Below, piece after piece: positions 12,010-20,683 of a stretch of DNA of 64,000 bases. How positions within the stretch are numbered: the first letter of the stretch is position 1; every line of letters begins with the position of its first letter. The notes beneath the pieces were generated by a model. It made no database searches. It was not told where the DNA came from and saw nothing but the letters and a program-made list of their open reading frames with translations. Both the position numbers and the translations under genes were made by a program. Origin of the DNA: Diploptera punctata (lineage: Eukaryota > Arthropoda > Insecta > Blattodea > Blaberidae); the NCBI GenBank assembly GCA_030220185.1, contig JASPKZ010004203.1:430001-494000 (forward strand), written 5' to 3'.

Positions 12010-12250
12010 ATACGCTTCAAATGAGAAAGTCGCGGATTCGAGTACCGATGAGGTCAGAATTTTTAATCTGGCGTAAATCGTCTTACGACATCATGGTCCT
12101 TGATGTCTAACGTAAATGAGTAGCTAGTAGATTGTTTTCTGGTATAAAGTTGTCTTCACGCAGGACTCACAATCCGGCTGACATCTTATCTAGAAATACG
12201 GGAGCCTTAACCTCCTATTATCCCAAAAGCCTCCTAAGGCCTATACTGAC
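12010..12250 (+). mobile_element. SINE-F, diverged plus copy
   Basis: B-box-like GATTCGAGTACC near 12034, then body words GGAGCCTTAACCTCC and AGGCCTATACTGACCC. These are the plus-strand form of the SINE-F copies at 4790 and 27885. Confidence 0.6.
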
Positions 12251-12336
12251 CCACTAAAGCAAAAGAGTAGTCTCAAGATTTTTAAACATTCAATAAATTA
12301 ACAATTTGTTAAAATTGCATACCGCACCAATTTGTT

Positions 12337-12340
<4 letters not shown>

Positions 12341-12380
<40 letters not shown>

Positions 12381-12390
12381 TATATATAAG
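12341..12390. repeat. (TA)n microsatellite
   Basis: Alternating TA run, broken once. Confidence 0.9.
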
Positions 12391-12630
12391 CGTCACTGCT
12401 ATAAAGTAAAAATGTTCTCTTTAATTTGCTTACTTGTTATAGTCAGCTGCTAGATGGCAGTGAAGACCGAGTTCTCGCGACATCTAGTAATAATGGAGAA
12501 TATAATACATATATAAGAAAAATAAATGTTTGAATTGGATTCGCCTGGTGGTGTAATGGATATCACACTGAGGTACAGACTCAGAGATCCGGGTTCGAAT
12601 CCCGTCCAGGCATTTATTTTTCTTATCATA

Positions 12631-12640
<10 letters not shown>
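12391..12640 (+). mobile_element. SINE-D copy: body plus tRNA-like core between perfect inverted repeats
   Basis: The body (GCGTCACTGCTATAAAGTAAA, CTAGATGGCAG, CGCGACATCT) matches 53508-53615. The tRNA-like core, 12543-12611, folds as follows: acceptor GCCTGG/CCAGGC, anticodon stem CTGAG/CTCAG around the loop GTACAGA (apparent anticodon ACA), and T arm CCGGGTTCGAATCCCG. It is 69 nt, slightly short for a tRNA. It is flanked by perfect 14-base inverted repeats AAGAAAAATAAATG (12515-12528) and CATTTATTTTTCTT (12611-12624), so the whole could extend as one hairpin. The B box is intact. A working tRNA is unlikely given the short length and repeated context. Confidence 0.7.

Positions 12641-12681
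<41 letters not shown>
12641..12681. repeat. (AT)n microsatellite
   Basis: AT dinucleotide run between SINE-D and a SINE-A head. Confidence 0.9.
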
Positions 12682-12684
<3 letters not shown>

Positions 12685-12727
12685 ACCGCTGTGGTCTCGA
12701 GGTAGCGTGCTGCCTTGTCACGCAGCG
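12682..12727 (+). mobile_element. SINE-A 5' head fragment
   Basis: CCACCGCTGTGGTCTCGAGG and TAGCGTGCTGCC through CACGCAGCG match the first ~46 bases of SINE-A. The copy stops before the B box, where the minus-strand LINE begins. Confidence 0.8.
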
Positions 12728-14560
12728 TTATCCTCCCACCATAACTTGAACACACAATCGAGTAGAAATATAAAGGGGTGATGAGGTGGACAAAGTGTTG
12801 TATAAGAAACAGTCTTCCAATCGGAGCCAAGACAACATTTCACATACTGGAGTTATGTGGTCTGATTTACGAAGGTTGGATATATATCGTGCACAAGCAT
12901 TATGAACTCGTTGTAGTCTTTGTCCGAATGTAATATTCATGTCAGTTAAGAGTAAGTCACAATAATCGAAATGCGGCATAATCAAAGTTGAGACAAGTAT
13001 TTTTTTTAATGAAGAAGGAAGGAAATTTTTCAAACGTTTTAGGGAATGAAGATTGAATATATTTTTTACAAGTTTATCTTAAATGAACCTACCAATTAAG
13101 ATTTTGGTCGAAATATACACCAAGATTTTTCACGGAAGTTTTAAACGGAATTTCAGTTTGATTTATATTTGCAGAAATTATCGGTGTATAATCAATTTTG
13201 TTTAGTAGACTTTGACGGCCGATGACAATTGCTTGTGACTTCTCAGGATTTATAATAAGGTCTGTTTGTTTTGTCCATGTTGCTATGGAGTCAAGATCTT
13301 CATTAAGTTGTTTAATTGTATCGCTAATCAGTTCCGGTCTATTATGTATATAAAGTTGTAAGTCATCAGCATAGATATGATATTTGCATTGCTTAATGCA
13401 GTCACTTATATCGTTGATGTATATAGAAAACAAAATAGGAGCTAATACTAATCCTAGTGGTACTTCGCACTCCACTGACCTCCATGAAGAAAAACGATCA
13501 CCTACAACAACGCATTGTTGGAGGCCAGTAAGGTAGGAGTGAAACCACTGAATCGAATTTTCAGAAAAATGTAGTAACTTAAATTTTAACAGTAAAATGT
13601 TTGTATTAACCGTGTCAAAGGTTCTGGAAAAGTCGATTAGAGTTAGGATTGTCAATTTGCTCTGATCCATAGCATTCACGTATGTCCTCAGAAATGATGA
13701 TGCCGTGCTGTAACCAGCCCGAAATCCTGATTGGTAAGAGTCAAGAAGTTCGTGTTCATTTAAATAGTCGGTTAGTTGTTTACTTATAATCCGTTCCATT
13801 GCTTTTGATAAGGTTGGTAAGATACTGATATGTCTATAATGTTGAGGGGAAGAAGGAGTGTTTACTTTGGGGATGGGACGTGCATGTGCTTTCTCCCATG
13901 TGTTAGGATATGTTGCAGTCATGATATGTGAGTCAAAGTTGGTAAGATAATGTTCAAGATTTTGTTAATAAGAGTTATATTGATATGGTCTTCACCTATG
14001 GCTTTAGATTTAATTTCCCTCAATGCTTTCTTTACGTCATCAGTATTTATGTAAGAAAAGAAAAACTTATCTCGTGTGGGAGCAGGTTCAGTCGGTCTAT
14101 TGTCAGAGCAGTCTGTCGTAATAGTGTTACCTGTCTTAATGTTTGTAAAGTATTCGTTCAGATGTTCAATAGAGACACTAGTCTTGTAGTCATTTGTCAG
14201 TTGAAATTCTTACCCCAAGGCCCATTGTCTTCAGATTTTTCCACATTTCTGAGGATATAATACCGGGATCAATTAGTCTATATGTATGGCTTAGTTTAGC
14301 ATTTCTTATTAATTGATTGGTTTTGCTTCTTAGTCGTTTGTTTTCATTTATATTAGGGTCATATTTGTTGCGTAAGTAAGTACGGTAGGCTAAGTCTCTA
14401 TCAGTCATTATTTCGGGTGTCATCCAGGGTACAGGAGGTCGTCTAGCTCTCTTTCTTTTGAGGGGTGCATGGCGGTCATATAACTGCAAAATATTATTAT
14501 TAAACGTTTCCACTTTTTTCATCTACAGACTTTAAGCTCCAGATGAGATTCCAGTCTACC
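12728..14560 (-). pseudogene. Jockey/CR1-superfamily LINE, RT-bearing ORF fragment
   Basis: On the minus strand, 14522-14190 gives LYDRHAPLKRKRARRPPVPW and IRNAKLSHTYR, the linker before the RT. After a decayed gap, 13922-13089 (277 codons) holds the RT: PIPKVNTPSSPQHYRHISIL, YQSGFRAGYST, LTLIDFSRTFDTV, an altered motif VPLGLVLAPILFSIYIND (usually PQGSVLGPLLF), the catalytic HIYADDLQLY (about 13376-13350), and NPEKSQAIVIG. A frameshift near 13060 leads into the C-terminus (13033-12728: FDYCDLLLTDMNI, RVHNACARYI). The endonuclease domain is absent, so the copy is 5' truncated. A related minus copy is at 23198-24622. Clade assignment between Jockey, CR1 and relatives is uncertain. Confidence 0.8.
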
Positions 14561-14603
14561 TGTAGGGCTTCCTGAAGTAGTGCTTCCTCGTCTGTGTGTT
14601 TCA

Positions 14604-14790
14604 AGTCTCTATATTCTATACTTATTCTGAATCACAAGACACACGACACGATATCAACCCACTGTGTTTAGATCTTCAAACCTATTTTACATCGAAATTG
14701 TATGTTTCCGCACATGGGTTCCTTATCAAAACTTTATCTACTAGGTCCCCTCTACAACTCCTAGCAGTCTGTAATACTTATTGTGAAACA

Positions 14791-14795
<5 letters not shown>
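14604..14795 (+). repeat. Repeat F copy
   Basis: Nearly collinear with 7911-8087: CTTATTCTGAATCACAAGAC, TTTCCGCACATGGGTTCCTT and CTAGCAGTCTGTAATACTTA. No coding signal. Confidence 0.75.

Positions 14796-14857
<62 letters not shown>
14796..14857. repeat. (AT)n(GT)n microsatellite
   Basis: AT run followed by a short GT run. Confidence 0.95.
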
Positions 14858-14859
<2 letters not shown>

Positions 14860-14860
14860 C

Positions 14861-14970
14861 TTTATTGTAACGGACTGTCAACAGCACGTACGGCTTACTG
14901 CCCGTGCGACCCATATTTGTAAATAATATTGTAAATATCTTACTTTTTGTCTAATAAAGTCCTACTACTA

Positions 14971-14975
<5 letters not shown>
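14861..14975 (+). mobile_element. Short retroelement 3' end with (CTA)n tail
   Basis: TTGTAACGGACTGTCAACAG, CGTACGGCTTACTGCCC and GTCTAATAAAGTCC followed by CTA triplets. The reverse complement occurs at 22561-22680 with TAG triplets. A shared short unit with AATAAA and a triplet tail suggests a 5'-truncated LINE or SINE end. No protein part is seen. Confidence 0.65.
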
Positions 14976-15035
<60 letters not shown>

Positions 15036-15038
15036 TGT
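14976..15038. repeat. (AT)n(GT)n microsatellite
   Basis: Mostly GT dinucleotides, about 60 bases. Confidence 0.95.
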
Positions 15039-15148
15039 GGAAAGCAACGGGAAGCTACCACACCTATAATTCCCTAGTAAAGCTGCAAAGGATAGCATGA
15101 AAATGCTATGATTGCAGTGAAAGACTTGCCCTCGGGCAGAATTACTAC
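15039..15148 (+). mobile_element. SINE-A 3' half, 5' truncated
   Basis: GGAAAGCAACGGGAAGCTAC, ATTCCCTAGTAAAGCTGC and CTCGGGCAGAATTACTA match the 3' third of the SINE-A copies at 17358 and 19047. It starts at the same TGGAAAGC point as the truncated copy at 47475, and the terminal ATGG tail is lost. Confidence 0.8.
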
Positions 15149-15329
15149 CGTTTTAAACTAATAGTAGCAATACTTATGTCAGGATATTGAAAAACTTACG
15201 AAACAATGATACTGCTATTTTTCTTAGAATTTTAATCAAATTTTATATAAGAAAAACTGAAAATTAAAAAAGTTGAAATGCATCATTTTTTGTTAAGGGC
15301 AGCAATATTGTGTGATCACTTTACCTTTA

Positions 15330-15331
15330 GT

Positions 15332-15388
<57 letters not shown>
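15330..15388. repeat. (TC)n microsatellite
   Basis: Uninterrupted TC run of about 55 bases. It causes a poly-Ser/Leu frame that is not a gene. Confidence 0.95.
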
Positions 15389-15391
<3 letters not shown>

Positions 15392-15740
15392 ATATGTGTG
15401 TGTGCTTGTTTATTATGTATACATAGTAGAAAAACTAAATAATGAAAGGTACATAAATTTTGGCCACTTCCTACAAACCACATGCGTTCAGTTCACTTCA
15501 TTTTAATTATGTAGGTAGGCGATATTGGTATCTGCAAGAGAATTAGAACACACCTCTGAAATTATTATTTGTTATAAAATTGAATTTAATAACATGAAAA
15601 GTGTTATTTGTTTTATTTTTTCTTTACATACTGAATATAATCAATTGATTTGGTGTTTACTTGATAAAAATCCATGCTGTATTTAATAAATAAAATTATC
15701 AAATTTTTATGTGATTTTCATAAATATTTATTTTATTCAA

Positions 15741-15787
15741 CATTCATAACAGCTGTTTCAATACACTATACCCTCATCAGACGAATT
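15741..15787 (-). ncRNA. Hammerhead-ribozyme-like motif, minus strand
   Basis: Read on the minus strand the order fits a type I hammerhead: stem I strand AATTCGT, core CTGATGA, a 14-base stem-loop II segment with weak pairing, GAAA, a short stem III (AC/GT around AGCT), cleavage triplet GTT, then stem I partner ATGAAT (one G-T pair). The core nucleotides are all present. Stem II is poor, so activity is doubtful. Hammerheads with tiny stem III are known from Penelope-like elements; the link here is inference. Confidence 0.45.
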
Positions 15788-15850
15788 ACATAAATACAAA
15801 TTAATTTATGGACTGTACGTATAAATAGAAAATGTATTTGTATTTATGAC

Positions 15851-15892
15851 ATTCGTCTGATGATACAGTGTATTGAAACAGCTGTTACGAAT
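15851..15892 (+). ncRNA. Hammerhead-ribozyme-like motif, plus strand
   Basis: ATTCGT (stem I), CTGATGA (core), an 11-base segment TACAGTGTATT (weak stem II), GAAA, ACAGCTGT giving a 2-bp stem III with AGCT loop, TT before the predicted cut, and ACGAAT, the perfect complement of ATTCGT. Core positions and stem I agree with the hammerhead consensus. Stem II lacks a strong helix, which may reflect decay or chance. Confidence 0.45.
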
Positions 15893-16039
15893 ATTAAATA
15901 AAATAAATATTTATGAAAAGCATAGGCCTACACAACTTTGTTAGTTTTATTTGTTAAATATAGGCCTACTGAAAATAGTTTCTTATAGGTATATTAAAAA
16001 GATTATATCAAATTATTTGAGTCTCCTTTACTCCCTTAA

Positions 16040-16590
16040 AGTACGAGTCCATGCTTCGCATTCATATAATATAACTGGGAAAGAACAACAGTTTTATATA
16101 TTTTCAGTTCAAGAAACGTTGAACTGAAAATATATAAGACTGTTGTTCTCCCACTTACGGATGCGAAACATGGGCTCTTACTTCAAAGGGAGGAATGGAG
16201 ATTACGAATATTTGAGAATAAATTTCTTAGGAAAATTTTTGAACCAAAGAAAGATGAACAGACAGGTGAATGCAGAAAACTACATAATGGTGAGCTACGT
16301 GGTTTTTATAGGAAGCCAGATATAATAAGAACAGTTAAGTCTCGTAGACTGCGATGGGCAGAATATGTGGCAGGAACGGGGAATGAAAGAGGTGCATGAA
16401 AGCTTCTTGTAGGAAAACCTGAGAGAAAACGCCCAGTTGATAGACACAGAATGAGGTGAAAGAATAATATTAACCATGATTTGAGGGAAATAGATTATAC
16501 AGGGGATGATCGGAAAGCATTGGCTCAGAATAAGGATGTATGAAGAGCTTATGTCCTTAGTAAACTAACTAGCCCACTGTCACTATCGAA
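16040..16590 (+). pseudogene. LINE-F1 C-terminal fragment, plus strand, preceded by an inverted stub
   Basis: From 16117 the plus strand carries LINE-F1 C-terminal coding remnants: ATGCGAAACATGGGC (near 16160), KIFEPKKDEQT-like, YRKPDIIRTVKSRRLRW, a decayed AGHV motif (GCAGAATATGTGGC), GKPERKRPVD and NHDLREIDYT. Several stops interrupt it. The first ~75 bases (16040-16116) are the same segment on the minus strand, so a palindrome is centred near 16116 (TTCAGTTCAA...TTGAACTGAA). Confidence 0.75.
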
Positions 16591-16599
16591 TCCGCAGGT

Positions 16600-18700
16600 T
16601 CATGGCCGCGCGGACATAAGCTCTCCAACAAACTAACTCACTGGCACTATCGAACCTATAGGTTCATGACAGCGCAGACACAAGCTCTCCATACATCCCT
16701 ATCCTGCGCTATTGTTTTCCAACCACTCTCTGTATAATCTACTTTCCTCAAATTATAATTAATGTTATTCTCCCACCTCATTCTTCGTCTACCAACTGGG
16801 CGTTTTCATTCTGGTTTTCCTACAAGAAGCTTCCATGCACTTCTTTCATTACTCATTTGTGCCACATGCCCTGCCTATCGCAGTCTACGAAACTTAACTG
16901 TTTTTATTATATCTGACTTCCTATAAAGACCATATAGTTCACTGTTATGTAGTCTTCTCCGTTCACCTGTCAGTTCATCTCTCTCTGGTCCAAACATTTT
17001 TCTAAGAACCTTATTCTCAAATACTCGTAATCTCCTTTCCTCCCTTAAAGTAAGACTCCATGTTTCGCATCCATATAGGGCCTAATATAACTGGTAGAAT
17101 AATAGTTCTATATATTTTCAGTTTAACGTTTTTTTTTAAAGGAGTTGAGACATCTAAAGTCCCTATAAATGCATAATAGCACATATTTCCAGAATTGAGC
17201 CTATGTTTAATTTCTTTGTGCATCTCATTCCTATTTGTGATTATAGTTCCTTGGTAACTTATATGAATTCAGCCACTTTCTCAAAATTTCCCTCATTTGT
17301 CATTAGCTGTCCGTTCCCATTATATAATGTATTTATATGTGTGACCATATATTTAGTGTCCACCGCTGTAGTCTCGAGGTAGCGTGCTGCCTTGTCACGC
17401 AGCGGGCCCGGGTTTGATCCCCGGTCGGGAAAGTTTTTCTGGGTGAGGTTTTTATCGGGGTTTTTCCTCACCTGTAAGACAAATGTCAGGGAAACTTTAA
17501 GGCCCAAACAGTCCCCGAAATCATATGGCCATCATCATCATCATTATCATCCCTATCATTATCATCATCATCCTTCACCGGTGTGGAAAGCAACGGGAAG
17601 CTACCACACCTACAATTCCCTAGTAAAGCGCAAGCATAGCATGAAAATGCTATGATTGCAGTGAAGGACCTGCCTTCGGGCAGAATTACTATGGATGGAT
17701 ATATTTAGTTTTATTGATATTTACTTCCAGTCCCAATTTCTTAATGTTACTCAATAGTGTGTGAGTGTTGGCCTTTAGTACCTGTTCGCTATCGCCCAAT
17801 AGTACTACATCATCAGCATAAACTAGCATTTCCTTGCTTCAACCCATTGTGAATTTCATAAGTGTCCGAAAACTGTTTGCCTACAGGCACCCCTCTAATT
17901 ATGCCATTTAGACACATTCATATAAGTCTAACTAACTTTTTAGAAATTCCGAACTCCAGCAGGATATTAAATTACTTCTCCCTCTTAATTGATCATATGC
18001 CTTTTTGAAGTCTACGTATAATTATATTCCCATTTATTTTCTAAAATCTGTCTTATACTAAAAATCTGAACTGTTGAAAACCTGTTTCTTCTAAATGCAC
18101 ATTGATGATCTCCTAGAATGTCATCAATATAGGAAGTAAGTCTGCTTACTAATATATTTGTTAGAATTTTGTACGAAGTTGAAAGTAATGAGATGCCCCT
18201 GTACTTGTTGCAATCAGTTTTATCTCCTCTCTTATAGATTGCTACGATAATTGATTCTTTCCATTCATCTGGAAGAGCTTTTTTTCCCCAAACCATATTA
18301 AGCAACCGGTGTATCTTGTCCATCAAGTTTTCTCCCACTGATTTTATCAGTTCTACAGGGATCTCATCTCAATCTGATGCTTTATACATCTTCAATTTTT
18401 CTATCGCCATTTGAACCTCTAATGAACCTGGTTCTAAGACTAGCACTTCTGCTGTATGCAAATTATCCTCTTCAATATCCTATTCTCTATGTACATTTAA
18501 TAGCTGATTTAAGTAACTTTTCCATCTATTTAATATACTCCTGGAGTATGCAATCGTATCCCCATTTTCATTCCGAATTATGTTTGTTCTAGGCTAAAAC
18601 CCTTTCTTCTCTATCCTAATCCCCTGATATAATTCTCTAATGTCCCTATTTTTTGCATTTATTTCAAGATCATTTGTCTTTTCTCTCAAATATGCACATA
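16600..18700 (-). pseudogene. LINE-F1, long 5'-truncated minus copy interrupted by SINE-A
   Basis: On the minus strand the RT comes first: 18338-18012 gives WGKKALPDEWKESIIVAIYK, RGDKTDCNKYRGISLLSTSY, DHQCAFRRNRFSTVQ. The catalytic motif reads VYADDVVLLGDSEQ at about 17824-17785. The distal part (17223-16750) holds the RT thumb and C-terminus: YRTIILPVIL..., then decayed RW-GHV and GKPE--RPVGR motifs. LPDEWK, YRGISLL and YADD fit RTE-like ORFs. SINE-A at 17358-17698 splits it. The 3' end shows two overlapping direct copies of the terminal CACTATCGAA...GCTCTCCA segment at 16575-16690. Many stops and frameshifts. Confidence 0.8.
17347..17709 (+). mobile_element. SINE-A full-length insertion with 11-bp target-site duplications
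   Basis: SINE body 17358-17698 (341 bp) is flanked by ATATATTTAGT at 17347-17357 and again at 17699-17709. The tRNA-like head runs CCACCGCTGTAGTCTCGAGG, TAGCGTGCTGCC, CTTGTCACG (a loop like tRNA-Asp GTC), and B box GGGTTTGATCCCC. The body has GTGAGGTTTTTATCGGGG, CCTCACCTGTAAGACAAA, a CAT-rich linker, GGAAAGCAACGGGAAGCTAC, and the tail ATGGATGG. It interrupts LINE-F1. The frame at 17392-17655 lies across the SINE and is not a gene. Confidence 0.9.
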
Positions 18701-18805
18701 AATATTAAATGTATTTTTATTTATAGCATTCGTGTGATGAAGGTACAGTGTATTGAAACAGCTGTTAGGAATGTTTATTTAAAAAAATATTTACGAAAAC
18801 CATAT
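18690..18805 (+). repeat. Half copy of the foldback repeat with a third hammerhead-like motif
   Basis: Matches the right arm of 15711-15925. The motif at 18727-18773 reads CATTCGT, then GTGATGA where the core should be CTGATGA (C3 changed to G), GAAA, ACAGCTGT, T, and AGGAATG with one mismatch in stem I. The changed core C should abolish cleavage. Confidence 0.6.
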
Positions 18806-19010
18806 ACAACTTTAATACTCCATCTGGGTTTTGTGGTGGACGAAACGGAGCTTGAACAGGTTTCTTTCGGGGTTTCCTTCCGGTTTTTCTCTGTCTCAAT
18901 TTCATTCCACCATTTCTCCATACTCACCTCATCCATTTCGTTTCATTTCGTTCATCTGCCCCTGTGATGGTGCTTCAGGCGTGTTTACCGGCACCCTCGT
19001 CTTTCACAGA

Positions 19011-19012
<2 letters not shown>

Positions 19013-19046
<34 letters not shown>
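19013..19046. repeat. (TA)n microsatellite
   Basis: TA run at the SINE-E/SINE-A junction. Confidence 0.9.
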
Positions 19047-19049
<3 letters not shown>

Positions 19050-19387
19050 CACCGCTGTGGTCTCGAGGTAGCGTGCTCCCTTGTCACGCAGCGGGCCCGG
19101 GTTCGATTCCCGGTCGGGGCAGTTTCTCTGGGTGAGGTTTTTATCGGGATTTTTCCTCACCTGTAAGACAAATATCAGGAAAACTTTAAGGCCCAAACGG
19201 TCCCCGAAATCATATGCCCATCATCTTCATCATCATCCTTACCATTATCATCATCATCTTTCACCGGTGTGGAAAGCAACGGGAAGCTACCACACCTACA
19301 ATTCCCTAGTAAAGCTGCAAGCATAGCATGAAAGTGCTATAATTGCAGTGAAGGACCTGCCTTCGGGCAGAATTACTATGGATGGAT
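19047..19387 (+). mobile_element. SINE-A, full-length copy
   Basis: Head CCACCGCTGTGGTCTCGAGG; B box GGGTTCGATTCCC is closest to consensus here. The body and linker parallel 17358-17698, and the tail is ATGGATGG. Flanks are TATATA on the left and ATATATAT on the right, so a duplication is likely but cannot be delimited in TA sequence. This is the best copy of the family in the window and the one most likely to be transcribed by pol III. Confidence 0.9.
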
Positions 19388-19469
19388 ATATATGGGGTTT
19401 CATCTCATCTCATCCCTCGATCCGTCCTTGAGTTGGACACGAGTTGAGGATATATATAGTTATATTTAT

Positions 19470-20680
19470 TAAATGTATTGAATATAGTTTCGTGTATTAA
19501 AAATACTATATCGAAACTCAGTTCCTAATTTTTAGAGGTGAATCTAAACTTTCTGACCTAAATAGAATATATAAATATCGTATACAATATTTAGGCCTAC
19601 ATGAAAATAAACTTAAAATTGGCAGTAGACCTAAATAATTAGAAATTCTTTAAAGCTAAATTTGGTAGATGTGGTTGATCTGTTCTTAATTATTTGGTTT
19701 CATCCAATCGCCAATTAAGGTCCGATATTACCTCATTTCATTCCATACTCCTATTTAATGTGAATACTGGATTATGAGTAAATACAGTATAGTAGTTTCT
19801 GTATTGATGCCTCTCCCACAGCCCGTAGCTGTTGAGTAATGGGGTGTGCAGTGGGCTGGCACTGATTTACACGTGTTTAACAGCCTGTTCTAGATTTACT
19901 ACCGAACACTAACACTCTCATATACTGATAAGCCTAAACAATACCTTAATCCACAATAAATATTTAGTATTAGAATAATATATTATAATTTAAAAGTTTA
20001 TAGAGGAGTTTCTTTTCTAACGTCACCGTGTCATTTTGTTATATGCAGTAGGCTTATGGCAATTCCTTTCATCGTCCTGAAAAATGTGTGACTAGTAAAA
20101 TTATCACAACAATCAATACAATATAGGATAATAATAAACTCTGAGAATACACAATATTTAAGATGTTCTGCCAACTATAAAAATGTAAATGATATAAATG
20201 TGGATAATGCCACACTAAAGAAGTCAATTCTTATAAATATCTTGGATTCAAAGTGAATTGTAATAGTTAGGGAACGGATTTTATGTAAATATTTTTCTTG
20301 CTTGAAGATAGAGTTCATTGTTCTAGATGAGACTTTCAGAATAGATATACCAAATTTTATTTAACATATTTTCGATTTATTTTTATGTAAATGTATATTT
20401 CCAAAAATTCTGTCGAAAATACATATTTTGTTCATTTTTCGACAATTTTCCACAATTTGTGTTTTTTTCTCCGTATTATTAAAACTTTTTTTATATATTC
20501 AGGCACTAATTTGTTATTTTCTCTTTGTTCTAATTTTTAATTTTAATATAAATAGTATATATTTTATCAAATTCATAAAAACAGAGTGTGCATGGATTTT
20601 GTTCGTAAAGTATTGCATTAAGGCATGACCTTGACTGCACTTGCTGGCTTCTAGTCTCACAGTCAGCGGGGAATCCCTCA
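19470..20680. other. AT-rich DNA, no feature supported
   Basis: Short Phe/Ile/Tyr-rich frames only. Confidence 0.5.
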
Positions 20681-20683
20681 CTT

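Larger units (their letters stand above)
15711..15925. repeat. Foldback element with two opposed hammerhead-like motifs
   Basis: Two arms of about 95 bases (15711-15805 and 15830-15925) are inverted copies: CATAAATATTTATTTTATT, AACAGCTGTTTCAATACACT and GACGAAT...ATAAATAC on the left reappear complemented on the right. A half copy lies at 18690-18805. No protein is encoded. Each arm contains a hammerhead-like motif, listed separately. Confidence 0.8.
18825..19460 (+). mobile_element. SINE-E split by a SINE-A insertion
   Basis: The left part 18825-19012 (TTTCATTCCACCATT, TTCGTTTCATTTCGTTCATC, CCTGTGATGGTGC, TTTCACAGACC) and the right part 19392-19455 (GGGGTTTCATCTCATCTCAT, CCCTCGATCC, GACACGAGTTGAGG) are contiguous in the minus copy at 30869-31185. 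The SINE-A therefore inserted into SINE-E. The tRNA-like head seen at 31100-31180 is missing here. Confidence 0.75.

Noticed and set aside
12543..12611. Functional tRNA gene
   Set aside because: Only 69 nt, with ACA anticodon, embedded in a repeated unit with inverted flanks and relatives at 53115 and 53366. No terminator-type T run directly after the acceptor.
15312..15506. Ser/Leu-rich small protein (also 1588-1794 minus)
   Set aside because: Translation of TC/GA dinucleotide runs.
17392..17655. His-rich 87-codon protein (also 19081-19326 and 60851-61051)
   Set aside because: The same frame recurs because it crosses SINE-A copies; the His run comes from the CAT-rich linker.
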